From assembly GCA_016719105.1 (NCBI GenBank), contig JADKAQ010000009.1, positions 6,667-70,666 on the forward strand: 64,000 nt of DNA, in the 5' to 3' direction. The position numbers and the translations under genes are program-made. The notes under the pieces were generated by a model. It did no database searches. It saw only the letters and a program-made list of their open reading frames with translations, and was not told the DNA's origin. Below are positions 43,107-50,039 of the stretch, piece after piece. Numbering within the stretch: the stretch's first letter is position 1; the number at the start of each line of letters is the position of its first letter. This stretch comes from Gemmatimonadota bacterium. GTDB taxonomy: Bacteria > Gemmatimonadota > Gemmatimonadetes > Gemmatimonadales > Gemmatimonadaceae.

Positions 43107-43493
43107 ATGAAGGGGGAACCGCGCTGGCTCACGGAACCCACACTGCTCGCCATTCACGCGCAGCAGATCGAGCGCTTCGGTGGTGCGCACGGCGTGCTCG
43201 ATCAGAACGTGGTGCTCTCCGCCCTGGCCCGTCCGCGGCAGCGATGGAGCTACGATGCATCGGCCGACCTCGCGGATCTTGCGGCGGCGTACCTCGTCGG
43301 CTTTGCGCGCTCGCAGGGATTCAACGACGGCAACAAGCGCACGGGCCTGGCCTGCGCCTTGGTGTTCCTGGCCGTCAACGACGCCATGCTGCACGTGGAC
43401 GGTGCTGAGCTCTATTCCATCACCATGAAAGTCTCGACCGGTCAGGCGGGCGACCCCGAAGTTGCCGCTTTTCTGCGCGCTCGACTGCCCTGA
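43107..43493 (+). CDS. Doc-type (Fic-fold) toxin lacking the usual catalytic His
   Basis: This 128-residue Fic/Doc protein is of the kind that phosphorylates elongation factor Tu. It has the early LLAIHAQQIERFGGAHGVLDQNVVLSAL helix block and the Fic motif in ARSQGFNDGNKRTGLACALVFL. The consensus is H-x-F-x-D-G-N-K-R; here the His position reads Gln (SQGF), while D-G-N-K-R-T-G is intact. Either the enzyme is weakened, uses another residue, or the His-to-Gln change is a sequence error (one base in a CAx codon). It ends 173 bases before the convergent PIN gene. Confidence 0.8.
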   Translation: MKGEPRWLTEPTLLAIHAQQIERFGGAHGVLDQNVVLSALARPRQRWSYDASADLADLAAAYLVGFARSQGFNDGNKRTGLACALVFLAVNDAMLHVDGAELYSITMKVSTGQAGDPEVAAFLRARLP

Positions 43494-43529
43494 GCGACGC
43501 GCGTGCAAGGGGTGCTCACGGGCGTTCAA

Positions 43530-43556
43530 GGATCAAGGGGAAAGAGTTCTTGATCC
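43530..43556. repeat. Inverted repeat between convergent toxin genes
   Basis: GGATCAAG and CTTGATCC form an 8-bp stem with an 11-base loop between the Doc and PIN genes, which converge here. There is no T-tract. It could end transcripts from both sides, with low certainty. Confidence 0.35.
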
Positions 43557-43665
43557 ACCCGAGTTTCAAGGACTCTGACCTCTTGATCGCTGCGGAAAGA
43601 CCCATGCCAGGTGCACCGGGCGCTCACCTGCCCCCTGCGCGCCCTTGGCGGCGCGACCCATCGCG

Positions 43666-44223
43666 TTAACCACGGGCGTCGCACACAGGGACGCCTGGAG
43701 TGCGGGCGGCGTACGCGATGATCCCGCGATCGCACGTCAGCAGCGACGCGCCGAGCATCTGCGCCTGCGCGAGCAGTATCCGATCCGCCGGGTCACCGTG
43801 CGGGTCCCCTGGCAGGCGCGTGCTGTGAACCAGCACGTCGCGCGTGACCGGGACGGCGACAATGCCGGGAGCCCGCGCGGCGCGGTCCAACCAGACCGTC
43901 ACATCGGTCCCCAGTTGCAGTCGTCCCTTGCTCACGAGCGTGGCGATCTCCCAGAAGGAAAAGTCGCTGACGAACAGACGTCGCGATGTCGCCGCGCGGT
44001 CGATGAGCGTTCGCGCCGCGGCATCCAGCGATCCCGGCGTTCCATCCAGCGTCCATAGCCAGACGTGTGTGTCGAGCAGGAGTGGCGAGTCACGGTCGGG
44101 CGATGAGACGGCGCGCCACGCCGAGGGACGGCCGGTATACTCGGGGATGGGCTCGCGCACACCTGCGCGCTGGCGCTGTTTTGCGGGCGCGGCCGGACGC
44201 CGCGCACGGCTGACGGTCTTCAT
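43666..44223 (-). CDS. PIN-domain (VapC-like) RNase toxin
   Basis: The 185-residue product has an unusual 48-residue basic N-terminal extension before the PIN domain. The acidic metal ligands appear in LLLDTHVWLW (Asp), FSFWEIATLVSKGRL (Glu) and HGDPADRILLAQAQMLGASLLTCDR (Asp residues), so the site is intact. VapC-type enzymes cut tRNA or rRNA. The ATG at 44223 lies one base after the Phd-type antitoxin stop codon. A broken second copy with the same extension lies at 36.2-36.5 kb. Confidence 0.85.
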   Translation of the reverse strand: MKTVSRARRPAAPAKQRQRAGVREPIPEYTGRPSAWRAVSSPDRDSPLLLDTHVWLWTLDGTPGSLDAAARTLIDRAATSRRLFVSDFSFWEIATLVSKGRLQLGTDVTVWLDRAARAPGIVAVPVTRDVLVHSTRLPGDPHGDPADRILLAQAQMLGASLLTCDRGIIAYAARTPGVPVCDARG

Positions 44224-44224
44224 G

Positions 44225-44500
44225 CTATCGCTTGCGAAGCCGTGCGAGCGGTTCGGTCGGCGATGTGACCCATGTCGGATCATCGGGCGACACGATGTCG
44301 CCGTGACGCACCACCGACCCCGCGAGGAATCCCCAAGGCGAGTCACTCGTCTCCCCAACCGCCGAAAGCCGCACCACCGGTCGGCCGTGCTTCGTCACGA
44401 TCAGCTCCACGCCGGTGCGGGCGACCTCGTCCATCAGTTCGAGGCAGGTTGCCTTGAATTCACTGGCCGAGATCTGTGGAGGTTCGGGTTGGCGCGGCAT
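44225..44500 (-). CDS. Phd/YefM-type antitoxin
   Basis: This 91-residue antitoxin begins with the Phd/YefM DNA-binding fold (ISASEFKATCLELMDEVARTGVELIVTKHGRPVVRLSAV). A flexible C-terminus contacts the toxin. It directly precedes the PIN toxin gene. An array of TGGTCAT motifs 20-46 bases upstream of its start is the likely autoregulatory site. Confidence 0.88.
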   Translation of the reverse strand: MPRQPEPPQISASEFKATCLELMDEVARTGVELIVTKHGRPVVRLSAVGETSDSPWGFLAGSVVRHGDIVSPDDPTWVTSPTEPLARLRKR

Positions 44501-44519
44501 AGACGCTCCTCGTGAGAAG

Positions 44520-44546
44520 TGGTCATCGGAAAATGACCATGGTCAT
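44520..44546 (-). promoter_or_regulatory. Palindromic operator array of the Phd-PIN pair
   Basis: TGGTCAT, six bases, ATGACCA and TGGTCAT follow one another; the last two form a perfect 14-bp palindrome (44533-44546). Repeated half-sites like this suit cooperative binding of Phd dimers. Confidence 0.65.
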
Positions 44547-44642
44547 AACAGCCAGCTCGCGACTACATGCGCCTCAACAATCTGTTTCCGCCGACGGCGC
44601 TGCCGAGGCCGGGGCGAAGCGGGAACTGCTGGGGGAACTGAT

Positions 44643-44691
44643 GGGGTCAGAGCTGTGCTCTGACCCCAGCTCTGACCCCAGCTCTGACCCC
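44643..44691. repeat. REP-like element: hairpin plus tandem GCTCTGACCCC units
   Basis: GGGGTCAGAGC / GCTCTGACCCC form an 11-bp hairpin with a 3-base loop (44643-44667). Two more GCTCTGACCCC units follow with 12-bp spacing. The same unit, in opposite order, recurs at 49235-49325. Confidence 0.85.
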
Positions 44692-44780
44692 AGACCGGTG
44701 ACTGCTTGGGATCGCGAATCCCGTGGCGGAAGCACATCGCAGGGGCCGCACGCCATCGCCGTTCCCCTCGCGCCGCCGCC

Positions 44781-45011
44781 GTGCGCCTCCTGCTGGCGCG
44801 TGGCGCGAGCGTCAATCTCACGAACAACACCGGCTTCACCCCCGTGCATCACGCCATCGAGGCTGGCGCCGTTGAATCGTTGGCCGTCCTGCTCGACGCA
44901 CGGGCCGACCTGACGATTGCGGCCAAGGGGGTCACGCCGATGCAGACGGCGCGACGACTCAACAACGCAAGCATCCTGTCGTTGCTGCAGGGAGCGGGCG
45001 GGGGGCCGTGA
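44781..45011 (+). pseudogene. Ankyrin-repeat fragment
   Basis: About two and a half ankyrin repeats are readable (AVRLLLARGASVNLTNNTGFTPVHHAIEAGAVESLAVLLDARADL, then GVTPMQTARRLN). The frame has no proper start and its upstream end runs into REP-like sequence, so this is probably the tail of a larger protein cut by rearrangement. Confidence 0.6.
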
Positions 45012-45093
45012 GCGGAAGGCGACTCTGACGACGTGATGGCCTCGTCCGGCGTAGGCCCGATTTCGCACCGCGGGCGTTGCGGAACGCAGAACG

Positions 45094-45111
45094 TTGAGTA
45101 AAAATACTCAA
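45094..45111 (+). promoter_or_regulatory. Palindrome just upstream of the DUF4143 ATPase gene
   Basis: TTGAGTA-AAAA-TACTCAA is a perfect 7-bp inverted repeat ending four bases before the ATG at 45116. Its position over the ribosome-binding site suggests an operator or a translation-control hairpin. It is very AT-rich for this genome. Confidence 0.6.
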
Positions 45112-45115
45112 TGTC

Positions 45116-46327
45116 ATGAGTAATTCGTCTTCCTCGTATCGCCGCCCGCAGGGCTCGGTCCTGGCCAGCCGGCTGGCCGAGCCGCGGCGCTTCATTCAGG
45201 TCGTGGCGGGGCCGCGGCAGGTGGGGAAGTCCACCCTCGTCGAGCAGGTCGCCGCTGAGCTCGCGCCGGCGGTTCGCTACGCCAGCGCGGACGAGCCGAC
45301 GCTACGGGGGACGGAATGGATCGCCCAGCAGTGGGAGGCTGCTCGGATTGCCGCGCGCGACGGGGGCAAGCAGGGGGCGGTGCTCGCGCTCGATGAGATC
45401 CAGAAGATCCCGGGATGGTCGGAAACCGTCAAACGGCTGTGGGACGAGGACACGCGGCAGCGGCGCCCCCTCAAGGTCGTCCTGCTCGGCTCGGCGCCGT
45501 TGCTCATCGCGCAGGGGATGACCGAGAGCCTCGCGGGCCGATTCGAACTCTTGCACCTGCCGCACTGGTCCTTCGCGGAGATGCGTGACGCATTCGGCTT
45601 CGGACTCGATGAATACCTCTACTTCGGTGGCTATCCGGGAGCGGCGGCGCTCATTCACGAGCCCGAGCGCTGGCGCCGCTACATCGCCGACAGCCTGATC
45701 GAGACCTCCGTCTCGCGCGACGTCCTGTTGCTGACGCGTGTGGACAAGCCCGCCTTGCTGCGGCGGCTGTTCGAGCTCGCCTGCCGGTACTCCGGGCAGA
45801 TCCTGTCGTACACGAAGATGCTCGGCCAGCTGCAAGAGGCGGGGAACACCACCACGCTGGCGCACTACCTCGACCTGCTGGCGGGGGCAGGGCTCGTGTG
45901 CGGGTTGCAGAAGTACGCGGGCGATGCGGCCCGCAGTCGCGGCTCGAGCCCCAAGCTGCAGGTGCTCAACACCGCGCTGATGACAACCGTGACCGGACTG
46001 TCATTCGACGAGGCACGTGCCGACCGTGAGTTCATGGGGCGACTCACCGAGTCGGCGGTCGGTGCGCACCTGGCCAATGCGGCGGCGGCGCGCGAGTGCG
46101 AACTCTTCTACTGGCGCGAGCGCAACCGCGAGGTCGACTTCGTGGTGACAGCGGGGCGTCGCGTTGTCGCCATCGAGGTGAAGAGCGGACGGTCGCGCGA
46201 GATGCCGGTGGGGCTGGCGGCATTCACCGAGGCGTTTGGTTCCCGGCGCACACTGCTCGTCGGTGGGGACGGCATCGGCATCGAGGAGTTCCTCGCGCGC
46301 CCGGCGATGGAGTGGATCACGGCCTAG
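45116..46327 (+). CDS. AAA-type ATPase with DUF4143 domain
   Basis: The 403-residue protein has Walker A in VVAGPRQVGKSTLVEQV (about residues 30-45) and Walker B-like LALDEIQKI near 97, then a C-terminal DUF4143 domain with a nuclease-like end (ELFYWRERNREVDFVVTAGRRVVAIEVKSG, a D-x(n)-E-x-K pattern). These ATPases are common in accessory regions and are suspected but not proven to act in defence or toxin-antitoxin-like roles. No partner gene is adjacent. A palindrome covers its ribosome site. Confidence 0.88.
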   Translation: MSNSSSSYRRPQGSVLASRLAEPRRFIQVVAGPRQVGKSTLVEQVAAELAPAVRYASADEPTLRGTEWIAQQWEAARIAARDGGKQGAVLALDEIQKIPGWSETVKRLWDEDTRQRRPLKVVLLGSAPLLIAQGMTESLAGRFELLHLPHWSFAEMRDAFGFGLDEYLYFGGYPGAAALIHEPERWRRYIADSLIETSVSRDVLLLTRVDKPALLRRLFELACRYSGQILSYTKMLGQLQEAGNTTTLAHYLDLLAGAGLVCGLQKYAGDAARSRGSSPKLQVLNTALMTTVTGLSFDEARADREFMGRLTESAVGAHLANAAAARECELFYWRERNREVDFVVTAGRRVVAIEVKSGRSREMPVGLAAFTEAFGSRRTLLVGGDGIGIEEFLARPAMEWITA

Positions 46328-46500
46328 GCGCCGTGTGAGACTCGCGAACGAATTCGCGCCTGTCTCCGGGCTGTCCGGCGCACCCTCCCAAGAGAGGCGT
46401 GACGTGCGAGCGTCTGACCTGCATCCCGCCATCGCCATCCGATGGTAGGTTATGGACGCGATCTCCCCGCCCGTCCCACTCGCGCCCGACGAGGACCTCC

Positions 46501-48288
46501 ATGCGCAGGTACGCCCTGACCGTCGCCGTCTCGCTCCTCACCCCCTGGCTGGCGGCCCACGCCCAGGGCGCATCGCCAGCGTCCGCGTACCACCGCGACT
46601 ACGGCTACATCCCGCTGAGTGACGGCACCCGCATCGCCTACGTCGCCTATCGCCCCACGCGGGACGGCAAGTACCCCACGGTCATGCAGTACGACCCCTA
46701 CGTCGCCGCCGGCTCGGGTCCCAACCCCACCTGGCTCGACAAGGGCTACGCCTACATCGGCGTGAGCGTGCGCGGGACCGGCTGCTCGCAGGGGACCTTC
46801 TCCTTCCTCAACGGCGAGTCGCACGGCGCGGATGGCGCCGAGATCGTGAACTGGATCGCGCGGCAACCATGGAGCAACGGGGCGGTCGGGCTCTGGGGAT
46901 CGTCGTATCCGGCGCACACGGCGTACTTCGTCGCGGCCAAGCGCCCCGCGGCGCTCAAGGCGATGGTCACCTCGAGCATCACCGCCAACGTCTACGAAGA
47001 CGCGCTCTATCCCGGCGGGATGTTCAACATCGGCTTCACCTCGCGCTGGTTCACGCTGTACCAGCCGGCGCTCTCCACGGCCGGCATGGATGCGCGCATC
47101 GGCTGGGGCGACACGGAGTGCGAGCCTAACGCCAAGGCGCACCCGCCGGTCGACTACGTCCGACAGGTGCAGCAGCACCCCCTCGACGACGCCTTCTGGA
47201 AGCTGCGCGCCACCGAGACGTACGTCGATCGCGTCAACGTCCCCACCATCGTCGGCATGGGGTGGCAGGACTTCCAGACGCAGATCACCGGCGGCATCAC
47301 GCTCTTTGCCAAGCTCAAGACGCCCAAGCGGCTCTACGTCCTCCCCGGCGGACACGGCGTCGTGCTGGGACAGAAGGTCTTCCAGGACGACCAGATCCGC
47401 TGGTTCGACCGCTGGCTCAAGGGGAGCGACAACGGCGTGGAGAAGGAACAGCCGGTGACGGTCTTCTGGGAAGTCGCGCGCAAGGGCGGGACGGCGTTAG
47501 GCGGCGGGCAGTCGACCCCAAACTGGATCACGACGCACAGCGCCTGGCCGGTCCCCGAGGCGAAGATGCAGCCCTTCTACCTCACGGGCGACGCGCAGCT
47601 CGTCGCGGACAAGCCGTCGTCCGCCGAGCAGACGGCTCCGCGCACGTACACCTATCCCACCGGCACGGAGCTCATCGGCAGCAACGCGCAGTTCTCCCTC
47701 CCGGTGGAACCCGAAGGCGTCCTCGTCTACCGCAGCGCCCCGATGACCGCCGACCTCACGATACTCGGCGCCCCGCAGATCACCTTCCACGTGAGCCTGC
47801 AGCACGACGACGCCGACTTCGTGGTCGACCTGCACGACCTCTACCCCAACGGCGACGTGCAGTACCTGCAGCGCGGGCTGCTGCGCGCCTCGATGCGCGC
47901 CATCGATCCCGCACGCTCGCGCCCCGACGCGATCCGCCACACGTTCAGCCGGCGCGCACCGCTGGTGCCCGGAAAGGTCTACGAGATCACGCTGTCGCTT
48001 CCGCCCATTGGCGCCGTGATCCGCGAGGGACACCGCCTCGAGGTGACGATCATGGCGCCGTCGCCGATCGCGCAGCCGGACTGGGGCTTCCAACCCTCGG
48101 GCCAGCCGGGGCGCAACACGGTCTATCACTCGGCGACGCAGCCGTCGGTACTCACGATCCCGGTGATCCCGGGCGCCAAGGCGCAGGGGCCGGCGCCGGT
48201 GTGCGGGTCGCTCGACTTTCAACCGTGTCGCGCGGCCAACACGATCGATGCGCTGATGTTCATCGTGCGGCCGAAGATCGTGCCGTGA
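46501..48288 (+). CDS. Secreted CocE/NonD-family hydrolase (X-Pro dipeptidyl-peptidase fold)
   Basis: The 595-residue exported enzyme has a signal peptide (to AHAQ). An alpha/beta-hydrolase domain carries the nucleophile Ser in GLWGSSYPAHTAYF (about residue 143) and the late His in LPGGHG. A C-terminal jelly-roll of the PepX_C type follows (from about PRTYTYPTGTEL, with DADFVVDLHDLYPNG and LRASMRAIDP). Relatives cleave cocaine esters, glutaryl-cephalosporin or X-Pro peptides; the substrate here is unknown. The ATG at 46501 precedes the signal peptide. The next esterase gene overlaps its end if a GTG start is used. Confidence 0.85.
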   Translation: MRRYALTVAVSLLTPWLAAHAQGASPASAYHRDYGYIPLSDGTRIAYVAYRPTRDGKYPTVMQYDPYVAAGSGPNPTWLDKGYAYIGVSVRGTGCSQGTFSFLNGESHGADGAEIVNWIARQPWSNGAVGLWGSSYPAHTAYFVAAKRPAALKAMVTSSITANVYEDALYPGGMFNIGFTSRWFTLYQPALSTAGMDARIGWGDTECEPNAKAHPPVDYVRQVQQHPLDDAFWKLRATETYVDRVNVPTIVGMGWQDFQTQITGGITLFAKLKTPKRLYVLPGGHGVVLGQKVFQDDQIRWFDRWLKGSDNGVEKEQPVTVFWEVARKGGTALGGGQSTPNWITTHSAWPVPEAKMQPFYLTGDAQLVADKPSSAEQTAPRTYTYPTGTELIGSNAQFSLPVEPEGVLVYRSAPMTADLTILGAPQITFHVSLQHDDADFVVDLHDLYPNGDVQYLQRGLLRASMRAIDPARSRPDAIRHTFSRRAPLVPGKVYEITLSLPPIGAVIREGHRLEVTIMAPSPIAQPDWGFQPSGQPGRNTVYHSATQPSVLTIPVIPGAKAQGPAPVCGSLDFQPCRAANTIDALMFIVRPKIVP

Positions 48289-48302
48289 GCCGTCCGATCA
48301 CG

Positions 48303-49235
48303 ATGTCGCGGGCCTCGTGCGTTTTCCTGCTCGCCGCCGGTGCACTCATCGCTCCGGCCCGTACCGGCGCACAAGCCCCCGCGTGGACGCCGCCACGGGA
48401 GCACCTGACGATGTCGCTCTGGCCCGGCGTCGCCCCCGGTGCACCCCCAAACGCGCCGCCGGAGCGGGACATGACGACGGCAACAGATAACCTGATTGCC
48501 GGGCGTCCGCTCATTCGACTCGGCAACGTCTCCACGCCAACGCTCACGGTCTACAGGCCGACAGGTGCAAACAGCGGTGCCGCGGTCGTCGTCTTCCCTG
48601 GCGGAGGGTACCAGATCCTCGCCATCGACCTCGAAGGAACCGAGGTGTGTGACTGGCTGAACGGGATCGGCGTGACCTGCGTGCTGGTGAAGTATCGCGT
48701 CCCCAACTCCGGTCCCTTCCCGGCATCGCCGGCGGCGCTGCAGGATGCGCAGCGCGCGATGGGGCTGGTGCGCCAGCACGCCAGTGAGTGGGGCATCGAT
48801 CCCGCGCGCGTGGGTGTGCTCGGCTTCTCCGCTGGCGGGCACCTCTCGGCGGCTCTCAGCACGCACTTCGACACGCGTCTCTACGCCCCCGTGGATGCGG
48901 CCGATGACATGAGCTGCCGCCCCGACTTCGCCGTGGTGGTGTACCCGGGCTATCTCGCGCTGCCCGACCAGCAGATGGCACCCAATGCGGAGATCACCCC
49001 CACGAAGCAGACGCCCCCAACCTTCATCGTGCAGTCACAGGACGATCCCGTGCACGTGGAGAACGCCACCAACTACTTCCTGCAGCTCAAGCGGGCCGGC
49101 GTCGCGACGGAGCTGCACATCTATGCCGAGGGGGGGCACGGCTACGGATTGCGCCGCACCGCCCTGCCGGTGACGCGCTGGCCGGACGCGGTGCAGGGGT
49201 GGCTGCAGACGATCCGCGTGCTGGGGGAGCGGTAG
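48303..49235 (+). CDS. Secreted acetylxylan-esterase-like alpha/beta hydrolase
   Basis: This 310-residue protein has a signal peptide (to ARTGAQ) and an alpha/beta-hydrolase domain. The oxyanion region is VVVFPGGGYQILAIDLEG, the nucleophile lies in VGVLGFSAGGHLSAAL (GxSxG), and Asp and His are in SQDDPVHVENA and EGGHGYGL. It resembles esterases that deacetylate plant polysaccharide. A GTG at 48285 overlapping the CocE-like stop codon is an equally possible start. The two hydrolases form an operon. Confidence 0.83.
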   Translation: MSRASCVFLLAAGALIAPARTGAQAPAWTPPREHLTMSLWPGVAPGAPPNAPPERDMTTATDNLIAGRPLIRLGNVSTPTLTVYRPTGANSGAAVVVFPGGGYQILAIDLEGTEVCDWLNGIGVTCVLVKYRVPNSGPFPASPAALQDAQRAMGLVRQHASEWGIDPARVGVLGFSAGGHLSAALSTHFDTRLYAPVDAADDMSCRPDFAVVVYPGYLALPDQQMAPNAEITPTKQTPPTFIVQSQDDPVHVENATNYFLQLKRAGVATELHIYAEGGHGYGLRRTALPVTRWPDAVQGWLQTIRVLGER

Positions 49236-49325
49236 GGTCAGAGTTGGGGTCAGAGCTGGGGTCTGGTCAGGGGGCAGTGGGGCAGCCTGGCACGGCAAGC
49301 TGGGGTCAGGTTGTGCTCTGACCCC
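49235..49325. repeat. REP-like element: tandem GGGGTCAGAG units plus hairpin
   Basis: Two GGTCAGAG-type units 12 bp apart (49235-49258) are followed by the inverted repeat GGGGTCAG / CTGACCCC at 49302-49325 with an 8-base loop. This is the reverse order of the element at 44643-44691. The remaining intergenic sequence to 49469 holds no gene. Confidence 0.8.
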
Positions 49326-49469
49326 AAGACCCAAGCCGATCGAAGCGTCTTCGCCAGATCTCCGGGGAATGCGACGCGGGCTGACGCATCGCGTCGCAGT
49401 GCGACGTGGCGCTATGGTATTGGCCCGTAGCTGAACTCTCGCGCCGGCCCACCAAGAGGAGCGACCCGC

Positions 49470-49946
49470 ATGTTTCCGGTGAAGGAAGTACTCGCTGCCT
49501 CCGTCACACTTGTCGTCGCCTGGATCGGCTATCGGCAGTGGATTCGCGGGCGCCGCTCCGGATCCTTCCTGCAGGACCGCGAGGTCGCCTACAAAGCCGT
49601 ATGGACCGCGCTGGAGGACGCCCATCTACTCGTGCGCGCATTCCGCCCGTCCGCCGAGCTCACCAGCGCCGTGCAAAACGCGAACGCGCTGGTGATACGG
49701 CACGCGCTGCATCTTCGCCCACCCGACCGGCCGATTGTCGAGACCTACGTCCGAGCGCTGCGTGAACTCGCCGACGCCGTTGCAACCGCCGACTGGAGTG
49801 CGGTGGAGGAAGCGGAGTTCCATCTCACGCTGGAGAGCGCTCCGCTGCCAACGACGATGATGGCGCCCTATCGCAGGTTTACGGATGCGCGGGCAGACGT
49901 CATGCACGCCTTTCGAGAGGCACTGGGCTCCACGGCGATTCAGTGA
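49470..49946 (+). CDS. Hypothetical single-pass membrane protein
   Basis: I do not recognise this 158-residue protein. It has an N-terminal membrane anchor (VLAASVTLVVAWIGYRQWI) and then a soluble helical domain (DREVAYKAVWTALEDAHLLVRAF, DRPIVETYVRALRELADAVATADWSAVEEAEFHL). Codon use is normal for the genome. It stands between a REP-like element and the convergent permease gene. Confidence 0.6.
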   Translation: MFPVKEVLAASVTLVVAWIGYRQWIRGRRSGSFLQDREVAYKAVWTALEDAHLLVRAFRPSAELTSAVQNANALVIRHALHLRPPDRPIVETYVRALRELADAVATADWSAVEEAEFHLTLESAPLPTTMMAPYRRFTDARADVMHAFREALGSTAIQ

Positions 49947-50039
49947 ACCGTCGCCCCGGCCCGGCGCAGCTCAGACGGAGTACGACAAGCGGCGCGACCT
50001 CGGGCGGCCGCGCGCCTAACGCGTGCCCCCGCTGGCGCT

